A DNA stretch of 64,000 nucleotides from Cercophora sp. LCS_1 (taxonomy: Eukaryota > Ascomycota > Sordariomycetes > Sordariales > Lasiosphaeriaceae): contig JAPZLL010000002.1 of assembly GCA_036250225.1 (NCBI GenBank), positions 372,001-436,000 on the forward strand. Reading direction: 5' to 3'. Shown here piece by piece: positions 1-11,726 of this stretch. The notes below the pieces were generated by a model. It had not been told where the DNA came from and did no database searches. It saw nothing but the letters and a program-made list of their open reading frames with translations. The first letter of the stretch is position 1; each line of letters starts with the position of its first letter. The position numbers and the translations under genes were made by a program.

Positions 1-1086
1 CTGCGTCAAGGTGTTGAACCCGCCGCGGAACCAGACGTGTGAGTAGGCATTCATGACGGGCGTCATGACTGTATCGATACCGGTGTTCTGTCCCCTGCTT
101 AGAAATACCAGGTCTGTGTCCTCGTTCGACATTGGGACCCATTCCTCTTGATACGCAGGTTCCAACCGGGGTCTGTCGTAATGGCCCGGCACCGCCCTCT
201 CGTCGCTGAGTCTCCAGATATCGCCACCCCAGACCCCATGGATTACGGCAGACAACATGTTATGCACAAGGTCGTGTGACCCGCAGGCCTTCTGGAAGTA
301 TTCGCCCAGAGATTGTTTGTCCCTCTCAGGGACGTAGAACCTGTGGTTCCCGCTTTCCTTGGGCAGTAGCTTGGACTTGTTCATCATGAAGTGCAACACG
401 GCCCAATTTACCGACTCGAACAAGGGTTCGATACGCCAGGCACGAAACATTTCCCAAAGGTTGGAGAATGTGAGGCCGGGTTCAGGCACCTTGACGAGGT
501 GGTCCGGGAAATAAATGTATTTGGTGAGCGTTTCGCGTCTTGGGACACCAACGAGTTCGCCTGTCAGGTTCAGCATCAAGACCTGAAGAGAAGACCAACG
601 TTAGGAAGGCTTCATTGACAGTCAGTCACAAGCGACAGAGCAAGGGACAATACACACCAGCTCCCAAAACGGCAAATCGTCCAGCTTCATCCTCCCCGAG
701 CTCGGGACTTGCACCAGACGGGCACCACGCTCAAACAGCACTGTTCCCTCTTCGCCATCGGGCGTCTTGACCTTGACCCTCTTCCCATCGATCCATCCTC
801 CCGTGCGCCCGCTGCCCTCGTAGACGATGATCTTGGTCTTTGGCAGTGCTTCCGACAGGAACAACGCGCTACTCAAGCCCGTCAGGCCGCCGCCGAGAAT
901 AGCGATGTTTCGGGGTGGCGGAGGTGGTTTGGGAAGCTCTACAGGAGCAGAAGAGTCGGCAATGTGCACCCCCCAGTCACGCTCGTCGGCCAGGGAGCTG
1001 GTGGAAAAGCGAAAAGTCGCAGGTCTTTTTGTCAGGATCCCGAGCTGCCCAGCACAGGCTATTCGACGCGCGCTGATGCCGTACAT
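1..1086 (-). CDS. HEM14: protoporphyrinogen oxidase (partial, C-terminus beyond window start)
   Basis: This is the mitochondrial FAD enzyme that oxidises protoporphyrinogen IX to protoporphyrin IX, the penultimate step of haem synthesis. Exons are 1086..658 and 582..1, with an intron at 583..657 (GTGTGT donor, TTCAG acceptor). About 337 residues are visible and the frame is still open at base 1, so the C-terminal part is missing. The N-terminus is rich in Arg, Ser and Ala with no acidic residue for about 30 positions, as in a mitochondrial presequence. A Rossmann FAD motif (ILGGGLTGL) lies near residues 62-70, followed by YEGSGRTGGW, typical of the PPOX family. I chose the ATG at 1086 because no other in-frame ATG lies nearby upstream; reading further upstream would need a TTG start. 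Family assignment is firm. Confidence 0.9.
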
Positions 1087-1756
1087 TATGGCGAGAGCTG
1101 GGACGACGGCACCTCGCGTCGGGGAGAGGTTGGGGATGGTCAATGGCTCGATTTGCTGCAGTTCAGGCCATCGTGGTCGCTGTGGCGTGGTGGCGTGTTT
1201 ATCGTGGGGTCGTAGAGTTTACACTGTCACGGCTGCAGGAACCGACAGGGGTTTGTCATGCCAAGAACACGCGGGTATCGGAGCATCGGAACAGTACAAG
1301 TCCGCAAAGGAACCGTCATGCGATGACAAAAGGTTGTTCGTATGTTAAAAACGGTATGCCAAAACCTGAAATGCGTGAACTGTCATTAAAATGTCTAGAG
1401 AAATTGTCTAGGGTTACTTGACGTGCCATTCAGTCACGGGGAACAAATTTGAGAGCACAGCAACCGCTTGTCTAATTTTCGAGCCATATGTGACGAGCAA
1501 GCATTCCATTTTCCGCTTCCATTGCCCAAAAAAAATCAAGAAGCCAACGCCCTATCAAATTCCGATCGCACCGTCATGCTAATGGCCCCCTAACGCCTAA
1601 TAGGTCCGCGCGGAAGAGCCCTCTTTTCGGTCCCAATACCCATGATATATTACATACATGACCCTTTCTACCTCTCGCTGATCCTTCCTCTGCGACGCTC
1701 GAGCCCTTGAACTCGTGAAAATGGGTATTTCCTTAGGTGCTGTCCCTCCACTTCCC
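1087..1756. other. intergenic: HEM14 promoter side and NAB2 3' side
   Basis: No supportable gene. Both flanking genes are on the minus strand, so this stretch holds the NAB2 3' UTR and the HEM14 promoter. The short ORFs seen are antisense or out-of-frame shadows without family signatures. Confidence 0.6.
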
Positions 1757-3289
1757 CTACACAATCACATCAGGCATCGCATCGCCCGAGGTATCGACTC
1801 CAGGAATCACCACCTCCTCCGCCTCGCCGTCGTTCACAAATTTCCTCTCGCTGAGGTGCTCGTCGGCTACCCACACCTTGTCCTTGAAAGTACCCCGTTG
1901 TCCCTCCTCGTGAGTGAACGGGCATGTCCGGTTCGTGCAGGGGTTGAATTTGCAAGGTGTCTTGACGTGGGTGAACTTGCAGTTGGGAACCTGGCACTCT
2001 CCACCGTTTCGGCATGGAGGCATGCTGGGATGCCGGAAGGGACAGTGCGGGTTGGCGCAGTTGGGGAAGAACTTGCAGTCCATCTCGCTCTGGTGTGCCA
2101 TCTTGGTCGCTGGTGAAGGGTGGCGACCCACACACTTGCGATTCTTGCATGCCGCTCCGAAACTGCAGACGTCCTTGACGTCGATGGTAGTACCGGGAGG
2201 CGCTGCAGGCGACTGGTGGGCAAACTTGCAGTCCTTGTTGGCGCAGCGAAGATTGAACTTGCAGATCGTCTCGTCGGGATTGAGTGGCTCTCGCTTGCCT
2301 TGAGACATCTCAACGTCCTCGCCCGGCTGCGCGTTGGGGTCGTTCTGGGTAGCCTGCGCGTGGGCGTTGTGTCCATTGTTCTGGTGATGACCTCCACCGC
2401 GTCTGAAACCGTTGCCGCGGCCCCGGTCAAACTTTCCATGGTGCCCTTGACCATGCCCGTTGTTCTGCTGCATCATGAGTTGTTGCTGCATTTGTTGAAG
2501 CATGCGGTTTTGGTGTTCCATCATGGCGAGAATCTCTGGTTGGATAAAACCCCCGCCCATGCCGTTCATTGGGCCCATGCCGTTCATGCCATTCATCCCA
2601 ACGGGCATCCCACCCATGCCGGCGATGCCTGCGGCAACGCTAGCGGTTCGAGAGTTTGTTGACCGCGGTTGCCTCCCGGCCCCCATTCTCGGTCCTGTCG
2701 GTGGACCTCTGTTAATTCCGGACTGACCGCGAGTTCTGTGGAGGACAGAATCGTGACTCCTATCCATGTGGCGGTTGATTTGGCCCACCATGCGCTTGTC
2801 TCGGGCACCGCGCATCCCTCCCGGACCAGCCCGCATTGCCTTGGGACCGGTAGGACTATGACTAGTTAGTATCTGACAATACGTGCGCTGCGGGCTTGAA
2901 ACATACGCATGGATCTCGTTGCTGAAGCCGGTATCCATCGCGGAATCGGCGCCATCCTCATAGCCACCGTCCATCATCTCGTCTTGTGACGTCGCCGGCG
3001 CACTCGAGGCGCTTCCACCAGAGCTAGATAATCGTTGAAATTCTTCCATAACCCAATGCGCAAAGTCCTTTGCTGTCTGGTCCTCGGGCCCGAGTCCCAG
3101 GAGCTCTCCAGAAATTTCGCCGGCAATCTCGTCCGCCGTTTTCCCGTTGGCGATCATGAGCACAAAGTACTCGGACATTGCCGCACCTTCAGTACTGCCG
3201 CCTGCCCACCCCAAATCCGCAATCTTGTTCTGGATGGCCGTGTTAAGAGCATCCGCCACAGGCGTGCCGACAACGAGTTCGGCCGACAT
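1757..3289 (-). CDS. NAB2: nuclear poly(A)-RNA-binding CCCH zinc-finger protein, Nab2/ZC3H14 type
   Basis: It binds poly(A) tails and links poly(A) length control to mRNA export in the nucleus (known for Nab2). Exons are 3289..2907 and 2855..1757, giving 493 residues. The N-terminal ~100 residues are a PWI-like helical fold. A Met/Gly/Gln-rich and RGG-containing linker follows. Five tandem CCCH fingers lie near residues 325-441, each of the Nab2 form C-x(4-5)-C-x(4-5)-C-x3-H, for example CKFFPNCANPHCPFRH; yeast Nab2 has seven. The intron at 2856..2906 has a GTATGT donor, a TACTAAC branch point and a CATAG acceptor. It is 51 nt long with no stop, so the unspliced frame also stays open. The next gene upstream is divergent, 2.6 kb away. 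Confidence 0.92.
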   Translation of the reverse strand: MSAELVVGTPVADALNTAIQNKIADLGWAGGSTEGAAMSEYFVLMIANGKTADEIAGEISGELLGLGPEDQTAKDFAHWVMEEFQRLSSSGGSASSAPATSQDEMMDGGYEDGADSAMDTGFSNEIHAYVSSPQRTYCQILTSHSPTGPKAMRAGPGGMRGARDKRMVGQINRHMDRSHDSVLHRTRGQSGINRGPPTGPRMGAGRQPRSTNSRTASVAAGIAGMGGMPVGMNGMNGMGPMNGMGGGFIQPEILAMMEHQNRMLQQMQQQLMMQQNNGHGQGHHGKFDRGRGNGFRRGGGHHQNNGHNAHAQATQNDPNAQPGEDVEMSQGKREPLNPDETICKFNLRCANKDCKFAHQSPAAPPGTTIDVKDVCSFGAACKNRKCVGRHPSPATKMAHQSEMDCKFFPNCANPHCPFRHPSMPPCRNGGECQVPNCKFTHVKTPCKFNPCTNRTCPFTHEEGQRGTFKDKVWVADEHLSERKFVNDGEAEEVVIPGVDTSGDAMPDVIV

Positions 3290-5893
3290 GATTGCGATGG
3301 TACGTTGGCAGACGATCGGAAGGAGCGCGCGTTTTTATCGGAAATACCAGTAGTGAGCCAACGGTGTGAAGATCCGCGTTGGCGGAGATATCGAGTTGGT
3401 GTTTTGATGAACGAGTGAGGTTTCGCGCAAAGAGCCAAGGCAGACAGCCGCGCTTTGATCGCGACAGTGGCGATCTTTTGTGCGTGCAAAGGCGACGGGC
3501 TCAGAATGGGAGGAAGATGTCTTATAGAGATAGCCCCAGTCGTCGAGTAGAGACGCGATGAAGGCGAGTCGCGATAGGGGAGATTTCAGTGAAGGTGGTT
3601 GAGGTATTGAAGTTTTCAAGATTGGCCGCGACCCCGAGGCAAGAACCTTGGCCAAAGGTGAGTTGAAGGCTACAGCTCCTGTGGCTTGTGCGGCTTGGTT
3701 GCGTTGTGGAGAAGTGCGCCGCACGTGACAGATCTGGATGGAAAGTTGGCGAGGATTACACAATCAACGGGAACAGAGAATGGCACTCTCTTTTCCAGGG
3801 AACATCTTGATTTTCCGGTGCGCCGGCCTTTCACTGTATGAAGTCTTGCCAAAGCAAGAAAGTATGTATTTTCCCGTGAAGATGTACGATACCTTTGGTA
3901 TATCATCCAATATCCTTGAATATCTTCATGGATGGAATTGGAATTAGTGGATTTTTTGTACGGCGCTGCATTGCCAAGGTGGTGGAACGCAGCAGAATTG
4001 CCTGCAATCGCTGGTTACTCATCGCACATTTACAGCACAACATGCAATTGAGGTTGGGCATCATGCTATCTCTCTATCGGCAGCTCGGTTTCGATATTAC
4101 AAGAGCTGGCAGATCAAACGACTAGTCTTTACTCTTATGAGGTCGAGACATTCCGGCTTCTTATCACCACTGTGCCAACCCCACTCTTTCTTTGACATCA
4201 TGACCTGACACTGTGCCTCACACACCCAGAGAAGGAACAGAACCCAATGAGGGCAAAATGTAATTATCACGGTCAAGGCCAAGCTGCCTCCGAGCGCATG
4301 TTACCCTGCTTTCAAATTGCGCGGTCACATCTCTGGCATCACACAATGTCACTCCAAGACTACCGCATGGCAGATGGACCACATGTTACCTGCCTGCTAC
4401 CTGTGGCTCCGGGCTGCTCCACGGGTGGTTGCAGTCAGCCTTTGGTGGCCGGAGCTCGCCATTCCTCGAGGCTGAAAAGAGCGTGGAAGTAGCTTCCGAT
4501 TCCGCGGGGCATACGAGCTTCGGGATTTATGTAGCTGCAACCTTAAGCCCACTCCCCTCGGCCATTTTGTGATTGGCGGTCGATCGTTGGATCCTCCAGC
4601 GGCCGGCTTGCATTGAACTGAGGATTGTTCATTTCTCGCTGCTTGGCTCACGGGCCAACAGAGTCAGGACGCTCCTTCTGTCAATGACTTTTGGTCCCAC
4701 TGTGAAAAGTAGGTGGTGGCTGCTTGCTGCAGCAGCGCTGCGCTGCTGTGCACAGAAGAAGTCTCTGAGCAATCAATCTCGAGCATCTCCCTCCGTCAAA
4801 TCAACATTTGTTTCTCCCCGCCACCTCATGTCGACGCGTGTCCAACAAGGCACAACAGGTACTCGAAATAGACGCGCACGCTGACCCTCGTGGCCGAGGG
4901 AGGGACGAGGCACAATTCCCCATACTCTAGGTACAGCAGGGCACCTGGCCGGCTTGCAAAAGAGATCGCCATCTCACCCAACACCCGGCTGGGCAATGCT
5001 CCCTTGATATGGTCCCAGCGGCGCGCATAAGGTAATAGATATATGACGGGAGCAAAGCTCATTTTCGCCGCAACAATTTCGAGATTCAATTGTCACCGCC
5101 ACATGACCCTCCACCCTCCCAGCGAATGCGTCTGTCGGCGGCTTGCAGCTTTTCTTCGCGGGATTCCGATCAGATCCAGCCACTCTCGGCGCTGAAAGGG
5201 TCGTCAATCGGCTGAGACCCAGACAGGACTAGTCAAGGCCTGACGTAACGTTGCGCTAGCAAGACCCAACGTCGAGATTTGGATCAACAGCTCCCGCTAC
5301 CCAGCCACTACCAGGCAGTCGAGACAATCTCGACAGATTTGTGTGCGGGTCTCTGCGTGTGTGTTTGTAAAAGGTGGTTTCAGCCTCGTGGCAAACGGCA
5401 GCGGGCTGGGATAGCCAATCTACGAGTTGGTTGCAGGTTGCGGGTTGCATGGAGACGCAAACATCCATCCCGGGTCAACCACCACTTACTCACCTCTGTG
5501 CCGGCGCCTACCCAATGCGTCAGTCGTCGTGGTCCGGTTTCTCTGATTTCTCTGCTGCGGTCGCCGTGTGAAACCAGCCCGGATGCTCACCGGCCTGATT
5601 GGTTATCCATCACCGCTCATCCCATCCTGGACTTGGCTGGACTGGGGCCCTAATATCCGAGGCGACGATTGTTGGACAACCACACGCGGAATACCACATG
5701 GGAGCCCTGGAACCAACCTTGATAAATACCGACCCTTCGTCACCACCGCCCGTTCTCTTTCCTCCCGCACCTCCCGTCCCCTGTCGCTCGCTTCCTAGAC
5801 CCGCCGTGGCATGGACTTGTTCTAGACTGGGATCCCTTCGTTTGTAGCCTCACCACGCACCAACATCCTACCCCGCGAGGCTGCGCCGCCAAC
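3290..5893. other. 2.6-kb divergent intergenic region
   Basis: It lies between NAB2 (minus) and the GH20 gene (plus) and must contain both promoters. All ORFs are short, overlap on both strands and show no recognisable protein family. I see no gene, RNA or mobile element here. A pyrimidine-rich stretch precedes the GH20 start at about 5740-5890, as is common in fungal promoters. Confidence 0.55.
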
Positions 5894-7771
5894 ATGTTGT
5901 CGCGCCTGCTTGCCGCCGCAGGGTTGGTGCTCGTCGCCCTCCAGCCGGCCTCGGCCATCTGGCCAGCCCCGACGCACTACACCAAGGGCAACACGGCCTT
6001 GTATCTGAATCAAAACATTCAGATCACCTACAATGGCGAGTTTGTACGCTGGTCTTCTTCTCACCCCCCGGTGCCGGAGCCGGACCACCTCGACCCTCTT
6101 CTAACCTCCCAGCAGCTGCCGTACACGTGGGGCTATACCCCCCGGAACCCAGAGAGCAAGGAAATCGTCCAGGCCGCCGTCTCCCGGGCTTTGGGTTCCA
6201 TCTTCGCCGACAAATTCGTGCCGTGGATGCTCCGCAAACGCGGTGAGCTCAAGAGCTTTGAGCCGGACGTCTACAAGGGCCAGAAATGGCTCAAGACGCT
6301 CCAGCTTGTGCAAACGTCCCCCGACAAGCCCAGCAACTTCAAGCCGCTCGCTGGTGAGGTCGACGAGTCGTACAATCTGACCCTTTCGATTGAGGGCGAC
6401 ATCAAGCTCTCGGCCGTCTCCCATGTAGGCTTGCTCCGCGGGCTGGAAACCTTCACCCAGCTCTTCTACCAGCACTCGACAGGCACCTTCTGGTACACGC
6501 CGTTCGCGCCGGTCTCGATTCAGGATGCGCCCAGGTTCCCCCACCGCGGTATCCTCTTCGACACATCCCGGCACTTCTTCCCCGTCGCCGACATCAAGCG
6601 CACCATCGATGCAATGTCCTTCAACAAGCTCAACCGTCTGCACGTCCACGTCACTGACTCGCAGTCCTGGCCGCTCGACATTCCCTCGATGCCTGAACTC
6701 GCCCAAAAGGGCGCTTACACGCCCGAGCTGATCTACACGGCTGCTGACCTCGACGACATCCAGCGCTATGGTGTGTACAGGGGCGTTCAGGTCTACCTCG
6801 AAATCGACATGCCGAGCCACATTGGATCTGTTGGAGAATCGCACCCCGAACTCGTTGTCGCCTATGACGAAAGGCCGTACCACTGGTGGTGTGCGCAGCC
6901 ACCCTGTGGCGCGCTCAAGATGAATGATTCAAGAGTTGACGACTTCCTAGACAAGCTAGCCGACGATTTGTATCCACGCGTTTCCCCGTATACGGCATAT
7001 TTCCACACTGGCGGTGACGAGCTGAACGCCAACGACTCGATGCTTGATGAGGGTATCCGATCAAACGACTCTGCTGTGCTTCAGCCGCTTCTTCAGGACT
7101 TCTTTGACAAGCAGCATGCGAGAGTACGCAAGGCAGGCTTGACACCGTTGACCTGGGAGGAAATTCCACTGCACTGGAATGTGTCAATGGGTAAGGATGT
7201 TGTCGTCCAGGCATGGCTTGGTGGGAGCAGCGTCAAGGAGTTGGTCAACCTCGGTCACAAGGTTATTGACAGCAATTACAACTTCTGGGTGAGTACCGTG
7301 CTCCGCTTACTTGAAAGGAGACTAACGCGAGTATAGTATCTTGACTGCGGAAGAGGCCAGTGGCTCACATTTCAAAACGGCGCGGCCTTCAGCACGTTTT
7401 ACCCCTTCAACGACTGGTGTGGCCCGACCAAGGGCTGGCAGCTTGTTTACTCGTACGATCCCACGGCCGGTCTAACACCCGAGGAGGCCAAGCTCGTGTT
7501 GGGCGGCGAGGTTGCTGTTTGGACCGAGACTATTGACTCGCAGCTCATCGACGGTGTCATCTGGCCCCGTGCGAGCGCAGCTGGCGAGGCTCTTTGGTCC
7601 GGCCGATATGATTCTCAGGGACGCAATCGCAGTCAGATCGAGGCCAGCGGGCGGTTGGTGGAGATGAGGGAGCGTATGGTAGCCAAGGGGATCAGAGCGG
7701 CTGCTATTACGCAGCAGTGGTGCAGTATGGCGGATAACAACGCTGGGACTGCGTGCGAGCATGTCGTCTAA
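5894..7771 (+). CDS. secreted beta-N-acetylhexosaminidase, glycoside hydrolase family 20
   Basis: It removes terminal GlcNAc/GalNAc residues from chitin oligomers and glycans outside the cell. Exons are 5894..7288 and 7337..7771, giving 609 residues, the usual family length. A clear signal peptide (residues 1-21, ending ASA) precedes IWPAP, the typical mature start. The N-terminal GH20b-like domain runs to about residue 190 and the catalytic barrel follows. The catalytic pair is D375-E376 in HTGGDELN. Further family signatures are HVTDSQSWP and the tryptophan-rich DWCGP and WTETID motifs in exon 2. Several N-x-S/T sites fit secretion. The 48-nt intron is a multiple of three; its only in-frame stop is the TAG of the 3' splice site itself. 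Likely role: chitin turnover during growth or autolysis. Confidence 0.95.
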
Positions 7772-9452
7772 GCATGGCATTGTTGTTTTGGGCGTTTAGG
7801 GAGGAGTTTGGAGTTGCGGGACAACATATGATATCGCGACATTGCCGAGAAAAGAGTTATTTCAGCTGCCGAAGAAAGGGAATGAGCCTCTCTATCGTTG
7901 ACTACCCACGTCAGAAACACATTCAGCAGTGGCTCTGCACCTACGCAGCTTGTCTATTGACTCGTTATGGGTATATACTTAATACTACTTTGTAGTCGGT
8001 AACTCCCCCAGATGAGACAGATCAAACTGCACCACTGTGATCTCGGAGCAAGCCAATCTCCCGCCTCACGGAACGGACCCGAACCCGACGGGGGCGGAAC
8101 CCGCGGAGCACACAACCCCTCCGCCGGAATCATTCCGATAACGACTCTCCGAGTCTATGGTGACATCCATCAGCCCTACTTGACAGACTGTCATTGGGTC
8201 GTCTCCGTAATGCCGAGATGCTAGTTCGTTTCGTCGGGGTTCCATAGCGGCCGACGGTCCGAAAGAAAGCTGGCGCCATTGTCTTGCATTTCAAGTTTCT
8301 CTTACATTCACAAAAGGTAGGATCAAACACAGCAGTCACCATTGGAGGTTGGCAAGTGCTTGAAAATGCGGGGAAGGATACCGTCTCGGCTCCACGTGAA
8401 AGTCGGGAGGTGCACAATCTGTGAAGTGGTGTGTCCGGTATAGTCTGTGGTTGGTCCAGCGCGCAAACCGTCTCGCTTGCCATGAAGCGGGTTGGGTTTA
8501 ACTGCTGACGCTATGGATCGAGCATTGTGGACTGTGGAATCCAGGGGAAGGCGGGGAGCTGGTGTTGAAAGGTGGATTCCGTGGATCTTGGGTACAGTGG
8601 CGCGGTATGGAATTGGATAGCGCATCCATGGTCTCTGCCATTTGTGTTCTTTCTCAGCTCGAATGCGCATCATTATCGACAGTTTTTGGAACTAACTGCT
8701 GGTTGTTGGCTTGGTCTGGATTTGGGAGGCTCACATGCAAGGGTGGGGGATGCAACGGCCTCGGCTGTTTGTTGCTTGGGCGTAGTTGTTCGACCACTGA
8801 TTTGATCGGCCTTCCATGCAGGACGTCCAATGGTCTTGTCTCGTTCGTTCTTCTTGGATGGACATGGTCTGGTGACGTTTCGGCACCTACTTAGTAATTA
8901 TACCCAGTGCAACTATGGCATGCTCTGCTCTTTGCGAGGCAGGCGCGGTGCGATTTAGTCTGTGCGAGGGGTGGATCATTGTCGCTTGTTGTCGCTTGCC
9001 ATGCCAATTGAGGGGAAGAGGGAGGGGATACCGAGGCAAGGTGGACCAAAGCGGTAAAACCGTTTTCTCTTGGAAGCAAAAAGTTGGTTCCCCCTCCTCC
9101 CCAGACCCTTCATACGAGGTATGCTGGACGGGTGCACTGCCGCTCGCCCATTTCTGGGGTTTTCTCTGCGCTGTTCCCTCCCTTGCCTAGGCTTGCTGGG
9201 GTACCCTCCTCGTTAGAGTACCCGCCTGCGGGTTTGGCGTTAGGGATGGGAGCTTTTCCCGTCGGCTTGTACCCGAACACGCATCCATCCCACGGTAGGT
9301 CACCATGGCGCCAGGGGCCTGGACAGAGCTCGCTTGACATGGCCGTCCCATGCAACGACGGGCGTCGGCCTGTTCCCCCCATAGCAGAATCCCGGAAGGG
9401 CGCTGCGCTTTTATAGGCTTGATGGATCCCCTCGTCCATCCCGCCTACATGC

Positions 9453-9476
9453 CCTGGGTTCCTGGGTTCCTGGGTT
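9453..9476. repeat. 8-bp unit repeated three times
   Basis: Three exact head-to-tail copies of CCTGGGTT occupy 9453-9460, 9461-9468 and 9469-9476, about 200 bp upstream of the P450 start codon. Confidence 0.95.
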
Positions 9477-9495
9477 GGACAAAACAGCCGCTGCC

Positions 9496-9553
9496 CTTTT
9501 TTCTTTCTTATCATCCGCTACTTCCTTTTTTCTTTCTTACCATCCGCTACTTC
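9496..9553. repeat. 29-bp tandem duplication, T/C-rich
   Basis: Two adjacent 29-bp copies (9496-9524 and 9525-9553) differ at one base (T at 9511, C at 9540). Each has a run of six T, then CTTTCTTA and ATCCGCTACTTC. They lie about 125 bp upstream of the P450 ATG, within its probable core promoter or 5' UTR. Confidence 0.95.
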
Positions 9554-9678
9554 CTGCTGTGCCACGGCAACATCCCATATTGGACGATTCACAACAACGG
9601 TCCCGCAGATAAGTCGATTGCTGGACTTGACTTCTCGCCGCTTGGGAGTTGCTGCTTGGCAGCCTCAACACGTCCAAG

Positions 9679-11338
9679 ATGGGTCTCGTCGAGGAATTGC
9701 TGGAGCAGGTCTCCATTGGCGGGGTGTTGCTGTCTGCGGCTGGCCTCTTTGCTGGCTATGTCGTGCTCGGCGTACTCATGGTCCTGCGGAACAACTTCAA
9801 GCTTGCGAGACGAGGGCCTCGAGGAATGAAAGTTCCGTCAAGCGTTCCTCTGGGTTAGAATACCGCTTGGTTCTGTGGGGTTGACCTTGCTAACTGACCA
9901 GACAGGCCTCGGTGTTATCTACAACACGATCAAGGCGTCCATGGAACACAAGAACCTTGCCCAGTGGCGTCAGTTCCTCTTGCCTTCCAACAACTACACG
10001 GCCGAGACTCGCCTCATTGCCAGGAGAGTTGTCTTCACCGCCCACCCCGAGAACATCAAGGCCATCCTAGCCACCCAATTTGGTGACTACGGCAAGGGCG
10101 AGCCCTTCCACCGCGAGTGGAAGCCCTTCTTGGGAGACAGCATCTTTACTACCGACGGCGATCTGTGGCACGGTAGCCGTCAACTCATCCGACCCCAGTT
10201 CATCAAGGACCGTGTGAGCGATCTTCACACATTTGAGACGCACATGGAGCTTCTCTTCCGTGCCATTGCCAACGGCGGCGCTCTGAACGGTGAGAATCAA
10301 TATGTCGACATGGCCGCTGGCAACGGCAGGCCGGTCGACATCAGCGACCTCCTCTTCCGCTTTACCCTGGACTCTGCGACCGACTTCCTTCTCGGCAAGG
10401 ATGTCAAGTCGCTGAGCACCCCTGTGAATGAGTTTGCCGAGGCCTTTGGTGAAGCCCAACGAATGCAGAACATCATCTCGCGTGCCGGCCCCTTGAATCC
10501 CATCATCCCCCGCGGGTCGTTCAACAAGAGCATGGTGGTCATCAACAATTTTATCGACCAGTACATCGATCTTGCCCTCAGCCTCAGCCCCGCCGAGCTC
10601 GAATCCAAGTCCAAGTCGGACGCCGGGTATACCTTCCTCCATGCCCTGGCCGGCTTCACGCGCGACCGCCAGGTTCTGCACGACCAGCTCATCGCCGTCC
10701 TCCTCGCTGGGCGTGACACGACCGCTTCGACCCTCTCGTGGACCATCTACGAGCTCTCCCGCCACCCCGAGGCCGTAGTCAAGCTGCGCGAGGAAATCCT
10801 GCGCGTTGTTGGACCGGATCGCGCCCCCACCTACGACGACCTCAAGAGCATGAAGTATCTCCAGAATGTCATGAACGAGACCCTCCGCCTATATCCCTCT
10901 GTCCCTTTCAACGTCCGTTTGGCTCTCAAGGACACCACCCTCCCCTTTGGCGGCGGCCCCGATGGTTCCCAGCCCCTGCACGTTCTCAAGGATACTCCCA
11001 TTGGTTATAGCACCCTCCTGATGCAGCGTCGCGCCGATCTCTACCCCCCTGTGAGCGAGAAGTTTGCCCCTGTCGAGGAGTTCTCGCCGGATCGTTGGTT
11101 CAACTGGCAGCCGAAGCCGTGGCAGTATATTCCCTTCAACGGCGGCCCGCGGATCTGCATCGGGCAGCAGTTTGCGCTTACCGAGATGGGGTATGTCCTT
11201 ACCCGTCTGTTCCAGAGGTACGCGAGGGTGGATCACTTGATGGGTGAGGTCGACGGGGGTAACCCGACTCTCAAGGCTGAGATTGTGTTGTCGCCTGGTG
11301 ATGGTGTCAGAGTTGCTTTCTGGGAGGCTAAGCGGTAG
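9679..11338 (+). CDS. cytochrome P450, CYP52-clan (alkane/fatty-acid hydroxylase type)
   Basis: A membrane-bound haem monooxygenase of the endoplasmic reticulum. Its clan typically hydroxylates n-alkanes and fatty acids at the omega position; the exact substrate cannot be read from sequence. Exons are 9679..9853 and 9906..11338 (intron 9854..9905, GTTAGA donor, ACAG acceptor), giving 535 residues. One N-terminal membrane helix spans about residues 12-36. The I-helix motif AGRDTTA is at 326-332, the ExxR pair is E383-R386, and the haem loop FNGGPRICIG carries the axial Cys476. All key residues are present, so it should be active. The start at 9679 has a good context (AAGATGG). It stands alone, with no reductase or oxidase neighbour. 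Confidence 0.93.
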
Positions 11339-11495
11339 ACATGCATCGCGGTTGGTTGGTTGGGCTAGGCTGGGTGGGCTGGGTTGGATTACATTGGAGT
11401 TGGTGGTATGGTGTATCTATTCGTGGTACTCCTCAATGGTATATTTCACTCTGCTTTGCAAAGCGAGAGATGTTCTTGGCGGGGTCTTTTGTGAG

Positions 11496-11726
11496 GTCAG
11501 TGGCTTTATATATAGTAAGAAAGCCAGAAACTGTGGCCAGCGAAAAAGATCTTTTACAACGCAAAGACCCTGCGTTAACCTGACGTCATTGGTGTTGTTT
11601 TTTTGGACTCGAACGCGGCCCCGGCTCCGGGAGAGAAAGCCACTATCTGCCGGCCCCACTGTGCACAATCAAGGTTTCGGCCCGTAACCGAACGCCGAGG
11701 ATCCGGCGCGTCAGTGGCTTTATATA
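11496..11726. repeat. 17-bp direct repeat pair, 214 bp apart
   Basis: GTCAGTGGCTTTATATA occurs exactly at 11496-11512 and again at 11710-11726. AAAGCCAC, the reverse complement of part of the unit, lies between them near 11636. The flanking sequence of the two copies does not align by eye, so this is not clearly an LTR pair. Confidence 0.85.

Larger units (their letters stand above)
7772..9678. other. 1.9-kb intergenic region, P450 promoter
   Basis: No gene is supportable. It contains the GH20 3' UTR and the promoter of the P450 gene. The last 230 bp before the P450 start carry two tandem repeats, listed separately, with T/C-rich tracts on the plus strand. The ORFs here are short and mutually overlapping. 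Confidence 0.55.

Noticed and set aside
2120..2662. 180-codon plus-strand ORF
   Set aside because: Antisense to the NAB2 zinc-finger and linker region.
11600..11680. Possible minus-strand tRNA (GTTCGAGTCC-like B box near 11608)
   Set aside because: The T-stem does not pair and no acceptor or D arm can be drawn.
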